DNA from: Mycobacterium sp. Z3061
Lineage (GTDB): Bacteria; Actinomycetota; Actinomycetes; Mycobacteriales; Mycobacteriaceae
Length of the DNA stretch: 64,000 nucleotides
Direction: 5' to 3'
NCBI RefSeq assembly: GCF_031583025.1
Contig: NZ_CP134062.1
Span: forward strand, 1,364,001 to 1,428,000
Part shown: positions 57,501 to 64,000 of the stretch, piece by piece
Layout: each line of letters opens with the position of its first letter
Numbering within the stretch: position 1 is the first letter of the stretch
The notes under the pieces: model-generated
Seen by the model: the letters and a program-made list of their open reading frames with translations, nothing else
Database searches by the model: none
Told to the model about the DNA's origin: nothing
Position numbers and translations under genes: made by a program

Positions 57501-57816
57501 GGGGGTGGTGCCGGCGGCCGAGCTGGGTTCGGTGCCCGACGGGGACCGGGTGCTGATCGCCGGGGCGGTGACGCATCGGCAGCGGCCCGCGACCGCCCAG
57601 GGCGTGACGTTCGTCAACCTCGAAGACGAGACCGGGATGGTCAACGTGCTCTGTACGCCGGGGGTGTGGGCACGGCACCGCAAGCTCGCGCACACGGCGC
57701 CGGCGTTGCTGATCCGCGGCCAGGTGCAGAACGCCAGCGGTGCGATCACCGTCGTCGCCGAACGGTTGGGCCGCATCAGCCTGGCCGTCGGCTCGAAGTC
57801 CCGGGATTTCCGGTGA
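54535..57816 (+). CDS. dnaE2: Error-prone DNA polymerase III alpha DnaE2
   Basis: A 1093-residue C-family polymerase, close to M. tuberculosis DnaE2. The PHP domain starts AYAELHAHSAYSFLDGAS at about residue 60. The polymerase catalytic Asps are in PDIDIDIESD. The region GSKRSTERMQRLRGRFYEG and the C-terminal OB fold (VTHRQRPATAQGVTFVNLEDE) are present. DnaE2 carries out damage-induced translesion synthesis with ImuA' and ImuB, is LexA-controlled, and is linked to acquired drug resistance in M. tuberculosis. ATG 54535 (MGWYHGPPSWAEMERVL) matches the known start and a leaderless promoter. Confidence 0.96.
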   Translation: MGWYHGPPSWAEMERVLDGKPRHAGQAAPVVPAGDAPLSHKRGSYTARPDGRRVRSSVAYAELHAHSAYSFLDGASTPEEMVEEAARLGLRALALTDHDGLYGAVRFAEAATELGVRTVFGAELSLSSVARTEQPDPPGPHLLVLARGPEGYRRLSRQLAAAHLAGGEKGKLRYDIDTLTEAAGGHWHILTGCRKGSVRQALSTGGPDAAKRALADLVDRFTADRVSIELTHHGQPLDDERNAVLAELAPHFGVGVVATTGAHFAGPSRRRLAMAMGAIRARQSLDAAAGWLAPLGGSHLRSGEEMAQLFAQRPQAVTAAAELGEQCAFGLALIAPQLPPFDVPDGHTEDSWLRTLTMAGAADRYGPADVALRAYAQIEHELKVIAQLQFPGYFLVVHDITQFCRRNDILCQGRGSAANSAVCYALGVTAVDPVANDLLFERFLSPARDGPPDIDIDIESDQREQVIQYVYDKYGRDYAAQVANVITYRARSAVRDMARALGFSQGQQDAWSKQISHWSGQPADIEGIPEQVVDLAEQIRNLPRHMGIHSGGMVICDRPIADVCPVEWARMENRSVLQWDKDDCAAIGLVKFDLLGLGMLSALHYARDLVAEHKGIEVDFARLDLSEPAVYEMLSRADSVGVFQVESRAQMATLPRLRPRLFYDLVVEVALIRPGPIQGGSVHPYIRRRNGLDPVVYDHPSMEPALRKTLGVPLFQEQLMQLAVDCAGFSAAEADQLRRAMGSKRSTERMQRLRGRFYEGMRSLHGASDDVIDRIYEKLHAFANFGFPESHALSFASLVFYSSWFKLHHPAAFCAALLRAQPMGFYSPQSLVADARRHGVLVHGPDVNASLAHATLENGGMEVRLGLGAVRHIGDELAEKLADERKANGPFTSLLDLTSRLQLSVPQTEALATAGALGCFGMSRREGLWAAGAAATQRPDRLPGVGSSSHVPELPGMSELELAAADVWATGVSPDSYPTQFLRADLDAMGVVPAAELGSVPDGDRVLIAGAVTHRQRPATAQGVTFVNLEDETGMVNVLCTPGVWARHRKLAHTAPALLIRGQVQNASGAITVVAERLGRISLAVGSKSRDFR

Positions 57817-57837
57817 CGCTTCGTCGCCAACAGGCCG

Positions 57838-58248
57838 TCAGGCCGTCGGCGTGGTCCACACCTTGGTCGGCGTGATCCGCAGCCGGGTGCTGTAGGCGCC
57901 CATAGAGTCGGTGAGGCCGAACTGGTCGGACAATTCCCGGAACTTCGCCCAGTACGGTTCGTCGTCACGGCAGTCGACGTCGGTGGCGTCCACCGCGGCC
58001 GTCCCGCCGACGACGATGATCCCGCCGCCGTTGCCGTCGGAGTCGAGGTTCAGGCTCACCTGAGGTCGCGCCTTGATGTGGGCGACCTTGGCGGCACTGG
58101 GCATCGTGTACACGATCAGGTCAGCGCCGTCGAAGTAGAACCAGATCAGCCGCGGCACCGGCTGTCCCGACTTGGCGACCGTGGTCAGCCAGCCGTAGTG
58201 ATCCGATTCGAGCCTGCTGGAAACCTCTTGCGACAGTTCGATACTCAT
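57838..58248 (-). CDS. PPOX-class F420/FMN-binding protein (Rv3369 homologue)
   Basis: A 136-residue split-barrel protein of the pyridoxamine 5'-phosphate oxidase-like superfamily (DHYGWLTTVAKSGQPVPRLIWFYFDG, KVAHIKARPQVSLNLD, cited as landmarks). Such proteins bind F420, FMN or haem and reduce or oxidise small molecules. ATG 58248 lies 7 bases after a minus-strand -10, consistent with a leaderless transcript; seven more residues are open upstream but would start inside the divergent gene's promoter. It is divergent from the nitroreductase. Confidence 0.85.
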   Translation of the reverse strand: MSIELSQEVSSRLESDHYGWLTTVAKSGQPVPRLIWFYFDGADLIVYTMPSAAKVAHIKARPQVSLNLDSDGNGGGIIVVGGTAAVDATDVDCRDDEPYWAKFRELSDQFGLTDSMGAYSTRLRITPTKVWTTPTA

Positions 58249-58255
58249 GGACTCA

Positions 58256-58265
58256 ACGGTAGCCT
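58256..58265. promoter_or_regulatory. Overlapping divergent -10 elements (Rv3369 / Rv3368c homologues)
   Basis: ACGGTAGCCT contains TAGCCT on the plus strand (58260-58265, six bases before ATG 58272) and TACCGT on the minus strand (58261-58256, seven bases before ATG 58248). They share TA at 58260-58261. Confidence 0.65.
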
Positions 58266-58271
58266 CCACCT

Positions 58272-58910
58272 ATGACCCTCAACTTGACCGTCGATGAAGT
58301 CCTGAGCACCACCCGCTCGGTCCGCAAACGCCTCGACTTCGACAAGCCGGTGCCGCGCGAGGTGTTGATGCAATGCCTCGACCTCGCCCTGCAGGCGCCC
58401 ACCGGTTCCAATTCGCAAGGCTGGCAGTGGGTGTTCGTCGAAGACGCGGACAAGAAGAAGGCGATCGGCGACGTCTACCTGTCCAACGCCAGCGGCTACC
58501 TCAGCTCGCCGGCGCCGGAATACGACGACACCCGCGGCGAGCGGATGGGCAAGGTCCGCGATTCGGCGACCTACCTCGCCGAGCACATGCACGAGGCGCC
58601 GGTGTTGATGATCCCGTGCATCAGCGGCCGGGAAGAGAGCTCGCCGATCGGCGGCGTCTCCTTCTGGGCGTCGCTGTTCCCGGCGGTCTGGAGCTTCTGC
58701 CTGGCGTTGCGCTCGCGCGGTCTGGGGTCCTGCTGGACGACACTGCACCTACTCAACGACGGCGAGCGCAAGGTGGCCGACATCCTGGGCATCCCCTACG
58801 ACGAGTACAGCCAGGGCGGGCTGTTCCCGATCGCCTACACCAAGGGCACCGACTTCCGGCCGGCCAAGCGGTTACCGGCCGAAAGCCTCACGCACTGGAA
58901 CAGCTGGTAA
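58272..58910 (+). CDS. Nitroreductase-family flavoprotein (Rv3368c homologue)
   Basis: A 212-residue FMN-dependent nitroreductase (TTRSVRKRLDFDKPVPREVL, LQAPTGSNSQGWQWVFVED, SLFPAVWSFCLALRSRGLGSCWTTLHL, cited as landmarks). It is close to Rv3368c, an abundant M. tuberculosis protein. Substrates in vivo are not established. ATG 58272 is leaderless. A stem-loop at its stop (58910-58940) may end transcription. Confidence 0.9.
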   Translation: MTLNLTVDEVLSTTRSVRKRLDFDKPVPREVLMQCLDLALQAPTGSNSQGWQWVFVEDADKKKAIGDVYLSNASGYLSSPAPEYDDTRGERMGKVRDSATYLAEHMHEAPVLMIPCISGREESSPIGGVSFWASLFPAVWSFCLALRSRGLGSCWTTLHLLNDGERKVADILGIPYDEYSQGGLFPIAYTKGTDFRPAKRLPAESLTHWNSW

Positions 58911-58940
58911 ATCAGCCGGCCTGCCCTGTCCGGGCTGATT
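58910..58940 (+). terminator. Stem-loop at the end of the nitroreductase gene
   Basis: AATCAGCC (58910-58917) pairs with GGCTGATT (58933-58940), followed by TTGTCC. The stem begins at the last base of the stop codon. A short T run is present but weak. Confidence 0.55.
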
Positions 58941-59007
58941 TGTCCTCCAGTTGTCCCCCAATCGGAGGACACGGAATTCATCCCGCTTTGTCCCCTATCG
59001 GGGGACA
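58941..59007 (+). repeat. Two related hairpins upstream of the 25-residue ORF
   Basis: TGTCCTCC (58941-58948) pairs with GGAGGACA (58964-58971), and TGTCCCC (58989-58995) pairs with GGGGACA (59001-59007). Both share the form TTTGTCC ... ATCGGrGGACA, so one looks like a diverged duplicate of the other. They lie in the probable leader of the small ORF. Confidence 0.6.
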
Positions 59008-59077
59008 CCGCGAGCGCTTCGAGTCCGGCAATGTAAGTGACAACAGAGACCAAGCTTCGCTCGAAAGGAAAGACCGA

Positions 59078-59155
59078 ATGAGCCACGAAATCCTCTTCCA
59101 GGAGACCGAAGCCGTCTACACCGCGCCGGCTTTCCACGCCGAGGACTGCGCCTGA
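59078..59155 (+). CDS. 25-residue small ORF of unknown function
   Basis: ATG 59078 has a strong Shine-Dalgarno (GAAAGGAAAG) at good spacing and encodes MSHEILFQETEAVYTAPAFH then AEDCA and a TGA. The peptide is acidic and ends close to a single Cys. It has no signal peptide or membrane segment. No maturation enzyme for a modified peptide is next to it, but the nitroreductase at 58272 is upstream. Two duplicated hairpins precede it and three hairpins follow it, so it appears to be its own transcription unit. I do not recognise the family; a regulatory leader peptide or a ribosomally made peptide precursor are both possible. Confidence 0.55.
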   Translation: MSHEILFQETEAVYTAPAFHAEDCA

Positions 59156-59160
59156 TATCC

Positions 59161-59178
59161 GCGCCGCGTTAGCGGCGC
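59161..59178 (+). repeat. Hairpin after the small ORF
   Basis: GCGCCGC-GTTA-GCGGCGC, a perfect 7-bp stem, begins 5 bases after the stop of the small ORF. Confidence 0.6.
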
Positions 59179-59189
59179 CCCCGAGCTGT

Positions 59190-59220
59190 GGCACGTTTCC
59201 CCCCTGCCCCCCAACGTGCC
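59190..59220 (+). repeat. Second hairpin after the small ORF
   Basis: GGCACGTT (59190-59197) pairs with AACGTGCC (59213-59220); the 15-base loop is almost all C. Confidence 0.5.
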
Positions 59221-59227
59221 CTGTGGA

Positions 59228-59260
59228 AAGCAGGCTCGTGCTTCATGCACGAGCCTGCTT
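59228..59260 (+). terminator. Strong stem-loop, probable bidirectional terminator
   Basis: AAGCAGGCTCGTGC (59228-59241), loop TTCAT, then GCACGAGCCTGCTT (59247-59260): a perfect 14-bp stem lying between the small ORF and the convergent trmL gene. Only a short T-containing tail follows. Confidence 0.75.
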
Positions 59261-59289
59261 CTGCATTTGCAGCCATCGAACGACCCGCG

Positions 59290-59754
59290 TCAGATCGAGC
59301 CGCCATATCCCTGTTGCCGCCACGCCTCGTAGACGGCGACGGCCGCGGCGTTGGACAGATTTAGTGAGCGCCGCCCGGCCAGCATCGGGATCCGCACCCG
59401 TGCGGTGATGTGCGGGTCGGCCAGTGTGGCCGCATCCAGGCCGGTCGGCTCGGGCCCGAACATCAGCACGTCACCGGATGTGTAGGCGATGTCCGCGAAG
59501 CACGCCGTGGCCTGCGCGGTGAACGCGAAAACCCGAGCGCTACCGAGCGCCCGCCACGCCTGCTGCAGCGATTCGTGCACGGTCACCGAGGCCAGGTCGT
59601 GATAGTCCAGCCCGGCCCGGCGCAGTTTTGGCTCGGACAGGTCGAACCCCAACGGCTCCACGAGGTGCAGCTCGCATCCGGTGGCGGCGGCCGTGCGGAT
59701 GGCGTTGCCGGTGTTCGGCGCTATGCGCGGGGAATAGAACAGCAGCCGAAACAT
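59290..59754 (-). CDS. trmL: tRNA (cytidine/uridine-34-2'-O)-methyltransferase, SPOUT family
   Basis: A 154-residue SpoU/TrmD-knot methyltransferase, the same length as Rv3366. It methylates the wobble 2'-OH of some leucine tRNAs. Motif 1 is APNTGNAIRTAAATG; motif 2 and 3 are VLMFGPEPTGL and RIPMLAGRRSLNLSNAAAVAVYEA (landmarks). ATG 59754 (MFRLLFYSPRIAPN) is chosen by length; the open frame continues upstream into the intergenic region. Confidence 0.92.
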   Translation of the reverse strand: MFRLLFYSPRIAPNTGNAIRTAAATGCELHLVEPLGFDLSEPKLRRAGLDYHDLASVTVHESLQQAWRALGSARVFAFTAQATACFADIAYTSGDVLMFGPEPTGLDAATLADPHITARVRIPMLAGRRSLNLSNAAAVAVYEAWRQQGYGGSI

Positions 59755-59801
59755 GCGTCGATCATGGCAAAGCCGTCGGCTTGCCAAATTCTTGCGCCTT
59801 T

Positions 59802-59819
59802 CTTGGCGTCGCCGCCAAG
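59802..59819. promoter_or_regulatory. Inverted repeat in the trmL / hydrolase divergent region
   Basis: CTTGGCG (59802-59808), TCGC, CGCCAAG (59813-59819), a perfect 7-bp inverted repeat. Further CTTG and CCAAG half-sites lie on both sides (59780-59840). It may be an operator. Confidence 0.4.
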
Positions 59820-59886
59820 CCGTCTCCAAGAACTCGCCAAGGGCTCTGCAGAAATCTTGGGTCAGACCCACCGGGGAGGAGCCGAG

Positions 59887-61584
59887 ATGTCAGTCGAGTC
59901 AGTTCAGGTGCACAACGTCTACCCGCACGCCGACAGCCGCTACGAGAACGTGGAGGCGACTGTCACCTTCGCCGTCGACCCCGAATACCGGTCGAATCAG
60001 CGCATCGCCGACCTGAAGCTGGCACCGCGCGACGCCGACGGGCTGGTCCGCTTCGACGCCGACCTGCGACTGCTGCGCCCGGTGAGCGGCGGTAACGGCA
60101 AGCTGCTGTTCGTGGTGCCCAACCGCGGCGTCCCCACCAACGCGCCCTGGCTGAAGAACGGGTTCCTGCTCGAGCGCGGCTGGACCATCGCCTCGTGCGG
60201 CTGGCAGTGGGACGTGCAGCGCGGGCCGGCGATCCTGGGCCTCACCGCGCCGCAGGCCGACGTCGAACCCGGCTTCCTGCGCCTGGAGTGGCGCTCTGAC
60301 ACCGTCCGGGACGACCACCCACTCAGCTTCTCGGCGCCCGAGATCGAATCGATCCCCGGTGCGGAGGCGCTGTTCACCTTCACCGCGTACCCGACCGTCG
60401 ACGTCGAGGACTCCGAAGCGGTGCTGACCGTACGCACCGCACCCGACGCCGAGCCGGTCACCGTTCCGCGGAACACCTGGCGCTTCACCGACGAGACCCA
60501 CGTCGCCCTGGACGGCGGATTCCAGCCGTTCCACATCTATGAGCTGGTGTACCGGAGCGCGCTGGCCCCGGTCGCCGGCGCCGGTTTGCTGGCAATCCGC
60601 GATGTGGCTTCGCATCTGCGCGCGGACGGCATCACCCACACCTTCGCCTACGGAGTCTCCCAGGCGGGCCGGCTGTTGCGGCAGTTCCTGTCCGACGGCC
60701 TGAATATCGACGAGTCCGGGATGCAGGTGTTCGACGGCGTCTTCAGCGACTTCGCCAGCGCCAACCGCGGCGAGTTCAACCACCGCTACGCCCAGCCCTC
60801 CACCCCGGGCAGGAGCAGCACCGAGGGCCCGTTCAACAGCGCCGACCTGCTCGCCCGGCAGCGCGAACTCGGCTGCGTGCCGAAGACGATCTTCACCAAC
60901 AGCGCGACCGAGTACTGGCAGGGTGACGGCGCGCTGGTGCACGTCGACCCGGAAACCGGCGCCGACCTGCCCGAGGACCCCGACGTCCGCACCTACCTGC
61001 TCGCGGGCACCGACCACTTCGGCAGCAGCAAGATCAAGGACGCCCTGCCCGCCGCCAACCCGGTGCACCACCTCGACGTCACGCCGGTCGCCCGGGCGCT
61101 GCTGATCGCGCTAGAGAACTGGGTCGCCGACGGGATCGAGCCCCCGGCCAGCCGGGTGCCCAGGACCGGCGACGGCACCGCGGTGGCCCGCAAGGAGGTG
61201 CTGTCCGGCTTCGGCTACGCGAACACACCCGCTCCCGCGTGGTTGCCCTCGGCGGGACACGTCGACCTGGTCTCGGCGGTCGACGAGGACGGCAACGAGG
61301 TGGCCGGCATCCGGCTGCCCGCCGTCGCGGCGCCGCTGGCGACCTACACCGGCTGGAATGCCCGTCGGTTCGTCGAGGACCTCCCGGACGTGATGTACGA
61401 GCGCATCGGCAGCAAGCTGCCGTTCCGGCCGGGGCGCCCGTCGGTGGCCGAGCGCTACGCCACCCGCGACGACTACGCCGCCGCCGTCCGGTCCGCCGCG
61501 CAGGCCCTGGTCGCCCAACGGTTCCTGCTCACCGCGGAGGTTGAGTCGGTAGTGAAGAAGGCGGTCGCCGAGTACCCGGCCTGA
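59887..61584 (+). CDS. Alpha/beta-hydrolase domain-containing protein (abhydrolase_10-like)
   Basis: A 565-residue protein. The N-terminal half is a beta-rich domain (MSVESVQVHNVYPHADSRYENVEA, RGVPTNAPWLKNGFLLERGW, cited as landmarks). The C-terminal half has a hydrolase-type elbow GVSQAGRLLRQFLSDGLN, where Ser lies between Val and Gln, and a later His (TDHFG). Actinobacterial members of this family are uncharacterised esterase-like proteins. ATG 59887 has GGGGAGGAG upstream; the open frame continues up through the trmL gene but is a chance extension. Confidence 0.75.
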   Translation: MSVESVQVHNVYPHADSRYENVEATVTFAVDPEYRSNQRIADLKLAPRDADGLVRFDADLRLLRPVSGGNGKLLFVVPNRGVPTNAPWLKNGFLLERGWTIASCGWQWDVQRGPAILGLTAPQADVEPGFLRLEWRSDTVRDDHPLSFSAPEIESIPGAEALFTFTAYPTVDVEDSEAVLTVRTAPDAEPVTVPRNTWRFTDETHVALDGGFQPFHIYELVYRSALAPVAGAGLLAIRDVASHLRADGITHTFAYGVSQAGRLLRQFLSDGLNIDESGMQVFDGVFSDFASANRGEFNHRYAQPSTPGRSSTEGPFNSADLLARQRELGCVPKTIFTNSATEYWQGDGALVHVDPETGADLPEDPDVRTYLLAGTDHFGSSKIKDALPAANPVHHLDVTPVARALLIALENWVADGIEPPASRVPRTGDGTAVARKEVLSGFGYANTPAPAWLPSAGHVDLVSAVDEDGNEVAGIRLPAVAAPLATYTGWNARRFVEDLPDVMYERIGSKLPFRPGRPSVAERYATRDDYAAAVRSAAQALVAQRFLLTAEVESVVKKAVAEYPA

Positions 61585-61803
61585 GTTTGCCGGACCGTGA
61601 CCTCATCGCGCGGGGGGTTTGCGGCGAACCTTATCTACTCAGTAACAATTATGGAGACCTCGGCTGGGGGCTGTCATACTCGTCGGATTGCCAGGCATAC
61701 ACGCCCGCGGCCATCTGCCGGCGAATAAAGCAGCAGGAAGTCTCATGAGTCTCTCGTTTCGCGCGACGCCACCGAAGGGTGCGGCCGGCCCGGCCGCCAG
61801 CAC

Positions 61804-64000
61804 GTGACCATGTTCGCCCGCCCGACCAATCAGGTCGCAGCGGCTCCTCCCGTCCCGCCGTCCGTCACCCCGGCCAAGCCGGCCAAGCGCCCGCCGCGGT
61901 GGTCGCTGAGCAACTGGCCGGTGCGCTGGAAGGTGCTCGCGATCGCGCTGGTGCCGCTGCTGGTGGCGACGACGTTCGGTGCTTTGCAGGTCCGCAGCGC
62001 CATGGCCACCTCCGGCACTCTGCGTCTGGCCGCGGCGCGGGCCGACGTGATACCGACCATCACCAGATACATGTCGGCGCTCGACGTCGCCCTGCTGGCC
62101 AGCTCCACCGGCCGCGATGTCGAAGGCGCCAAGAAGAACTTCTCGGCCCGCAAGTACGAGTTGCAGACCCGGCTGGCCGACACCGACGTGATCCCCGACG
62201 TGCGCTCCGGGGTCAACACGCTGCTCAACGGCGGGCAGTCGCTGCTGGACAAGGTGCTGGACAACAGCATCGGCCTGCGCGACCGGATCACCACCTACGC
62301 CCCGCTGCTGCTGACCGCCGAGGACGCGATCAACGCGTCGGTGCACGTCGACAGCGAGCAGATCCGGGCGCAGGTGGAAGGCCTGAGCCGGGCGGTCGGG
62401 GCACGCGGGCAGATGACCATGCAGGAGATCCTGGTGACCAGGGGCGCCGACCTGCCCGAGCCGCAGCTGCGCACCGCGATGATCACCCTGGCCGGCACCG
62501 AGCCGTCCACCCTGTTCGGGATGAGTGAGGTGCTGGGCACCGGCTCACCGGACGCCAAGAATCTGCAGCAGCAGATGGTGGCCCGGATGGCGATCATGTC
62601 CGACCCGGACAGTTCGCTGGTGGACAACGCCGACCTGCTGCGCTCGATTCACACCACCCAGGGCATCGCCGAGCAGATCATCAACGACGCCACGGCGTCG
62701 GTGACCAACTCGGTGCAGAGCCAGGCCACGGCGCGACGCGACGCGGCCGTCCGCGACGCCGTGCTGGTGCTGGTCGCCATCGGGCTGGCGCTGGCGGTGG
62801 TGCTGCTGGTGGCGCGGGCCCTGATCAAGCCGCTGCGGGTGCTGCGCGACGGCGCTCTGAAGGTCGCGCACACCGACCTCGAGGGCGAGATCGACCGGAT
62901 CCGGGGCGGCGCCGAGCCCATTCCGCAGCCGCTGGCGGTGTACACCACCGAGGAGATCGGGCAGGTCGCGCACGCCGTCGATGAACTGCACACCCAGGCC
63001 TTGCTGCTGGCCGGCGACGAGGCGCGGCTGCGGCTGCTGGTCAACGACATGTTCGAGACGATGTCGCGCCGCAGCCGGTCGCTGGTCGACCAGCAGCTCT
63101 CGTTGATCGACCGGCTCGAGCGCAACGAAGAAGACCCCGAGCGGCTGGACAACCTTTTCCGGCTGGACCACCTGGCGGCCCGGCTGCGCCGCAACAGCGC
63201 CAACCTGCTCGTCCTCGCCGGCGCTCAGATCGGGCGTGACCAGCGCGAACCCGTCCCGCTCGCGACGGTGATCAACGCGGCGGTCTCGGAGGTCGAGGAC
63301 TACCGACGGGTCGAGATCGCGGCGGTCGCGGACTGCACGGTGCTCGGTGGGGCGGCCGGCGGCATCATCCACCTGCTTGCCGAGCTGATCGACAACGCGC
63401 TGCGCTATTCGCCGCCGACCACCGCCGTCAAGGTGTCCGCCGTGCGCGGCAGCGAGGGCGGCGTGCTGCTCCGCATCGCCGACGCCGGGCTCGGCATGAC
63501 CGAGTCCGACCGGCGGATGGCGAACATGCGGCTGCAGGCCGGCGGTGAGGTCACCCCGGAGAATGCGCGGCACATGGGTCTGTTCGTGGTGGGCCGACTG
63601 GCCGCGCGGCACGGGCTGCGGGTCGGGCTGCGGGGACCGGCGACGGGCGAGGCCGGCAGCGGTACGACGGCGGAGGTCTACCTCCCGCTCGCCGTGCTGG
63701 TCGAGGGCCAACAACAGCAGCAACAGCCGCCCCAGCGTCAGTTCTTCGCGGTGAAGCCGCCCGAGCCCGAACCGGCCGGGGTGCCGATGCAGACCGGCGA
63801 GACCGGCACGTCGGTGACGTCCCTGCCCCGGCGCAGCCCCGGGTCCAGCGGTATCACCGAGGCCCCGGCGGCGGAGGTCCCGCCCGAGGCGCAGCCCAAG
63901 CGTCCGTTGCCCACGCCGTGGTGGGAGAAGGGATCCGCGCAGCCAACGGCGCCCGCACCGGAGCCCGCGCAGTCCGGGGCCGGGACGGCGTCGGACACCT
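61804..64000 (+). CDS. Sensor histidine kinase-like membrane protein (Rv3365c homologue), partial
   Basis: Open to the window end, about 732 residues visible of roughly 870. A Pro-rich N-terminus (residues 1-40) is followed by TM1 (WKVLAIALVPLLVATTFG), a long extracellular helical sensor region similar to nitrate/nitrite-sensing domains, TM2 near residue 330, a HAMP-like region (VLRDGALKVAHTDL), then a dimerisation-like helix (LLVNDMFETMSRRSRSLVDQQ) and an ATPase domain with ELIDNALRYSPP and GLGMTE. A Pro/Gln-rich tail follows. In M. tuberculosis the next genes encode roadblock/MglB-type proteins and a small GTPase, forming a conserved signalling operon. Start GTG 61804 (VTMFARP) or ATG 61810. 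Confidence 0.88.
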   Translation, partial: MTMFARPTNQVAAAPPVPPSVTPAKPAKRPPRWSLSNWPVRWKVLAIALVPLLVATTFGALQVRSAMATSGTLRLAAARADVIPTITRYMSALDVALLASSTGRDVEGAKKNFSARKYELQTRLADTDVIPDVRSGVNTLLNGGQSLLDKVLDNSIGLRDRITTYAPLLLTAEDAINASVHVDSEQIRAQVEGLSRAVGARGQMTMQEILVTRGADLPEPQLRTAMITLAGTEPSTLFGMSEVLGTGSPDAKNLQQQMVARMAIMSDPDSSLVDNADLLRSIHTTQGIAEQIINDATASVTNSVQSQATARRDAAVRDAVLVLVAIGLALAVVLLVARALIKPLRVLRDGALKVAHTDLEGEIDRIRGGAEPIPQPLAVYTTEEIGQVAHAVDELHTQALLLAGDEARLRLLVNDMFETMSRRSRSLVDQQLSLIDRLERNEEDPERLDNLFRLDHLAARLRRNSANLLVLAGAQIGRDQREPVPLATVINAAVSEVEDYRRVEIAAVADCTVLGGAAGGIIHLLAELIDNALRYSPPTTAVKVSAVRGSEGGVLLRIADAGLGMTESDRRMANMRLQAGGEVTPENARHMGLFVVGRLAARHGLRVGLRGPATGEAGSGTTAEVYLPLAVLVEGQQQQQQPPQRQFFAVKPPEPEPAGVPMQTGETGTSVTSLPRRSPGSSGITEAPAAEVPPEAQPKRPLPTPWWEKGSAQPTAPAPEPAQSGAGTASDT

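Overview
The window comes from a slow-growing non-tuberculous Mycobacterium. The evidence is high GC, a PE_PGRS and a PPE gene, two WhiB regulators, cmaA1 and the LexA-controlled mutasome. From about 11.5 kb to the end, gene order follows M. tuberculosis Rv3416 to Rv3365c, with insertions and losses. Rv numbers and comparisons to M. tuberculosis are from memory of those proteins, not from a search run here.

Region 1 (1-11.4 kb) does not match the tuberculosis neighbourhood of whiB3. It holds the end of an ECF sigma factor with a TPR-like tail, a WS/DGAT acyltransferase, two PucR-type regulators flanking a cupin protein, a small secreted Pro/Gly-rich protein, a hydroxylaminobenzene-mutase-like membrane protein, a SodC-like lipoprotein that has lost its metal ligands, a full-length GlnA1-type glutamine synthetase outside the usual glnA1 context, an RCK-channel-RCK potassium channel and an F420-type oxidoreductase.

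Region 2 (11.5-23.1 kb) is whiB3, an Rv3415c homologue, sigD-rsdA, Rv3412, guaB2-guaB3, choD, then a duplicated pair of Fe(II)/2-oxoglutarate dioxygenases (Rv3406 family) under a divergent TetR. Four copies of one operator palindrome lie around this block.

Region 3 (23.1-29.3 kb) is an envelope or glycan island: C39-like peptidase, sugar N-formyltransferase, FAD protein, Zn-ribbon methyltransferase, GT2 glycosyltransferase and DegT aminotransferase. The last four form two convergent two-gene units, each headed by an IdeR-type iron box. This is the best candidate in the window for an under-described system: iron-starvation-controlled synthesis of a modified amino sugar.

Region 4 (29.3-36 kb) is a GH65 phosphorylase with beta-phosphoglucomutase, then a block (cold-shock protein, NTF2-like protein, TetR, PPE esterase) where M. 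tuberculosis has Rv3399-idsA1-phyA.

Region 5 (36-49.3 kb) is guaA, a PhyH-like dioxygenase, a secreted protein, imuA'-imuB behind a LexA box, a WhiB4-like regulator, iunH, cmaA1, acrA1, lpqD, htdY and an amino-acid permease with a probable N-terminal frameshift.

Region 6 (49.4-64 kb) is a frameshifted PE_PGRS gene at the PE_PGRS52 position, otsB2, a degenerate WS/DGAT, dnaE2 behind a perfect LexA box, Rv3369/Rv3368c, a 25-residue ORF set among six hairpins, trmL, an alpha/beta-hydrolase and the start of the Rv3365c sensor kinase.

A recurring regulatory theme is leaderless transcription (TANNNT, six or seven bases, start codon). At three divergent gene pairs the two -10 elements overlap on a shared TA, giving ANNNTANNNT. 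No tRNA, rRNA, CRISPR array, insertion sequence or prophage was seen.
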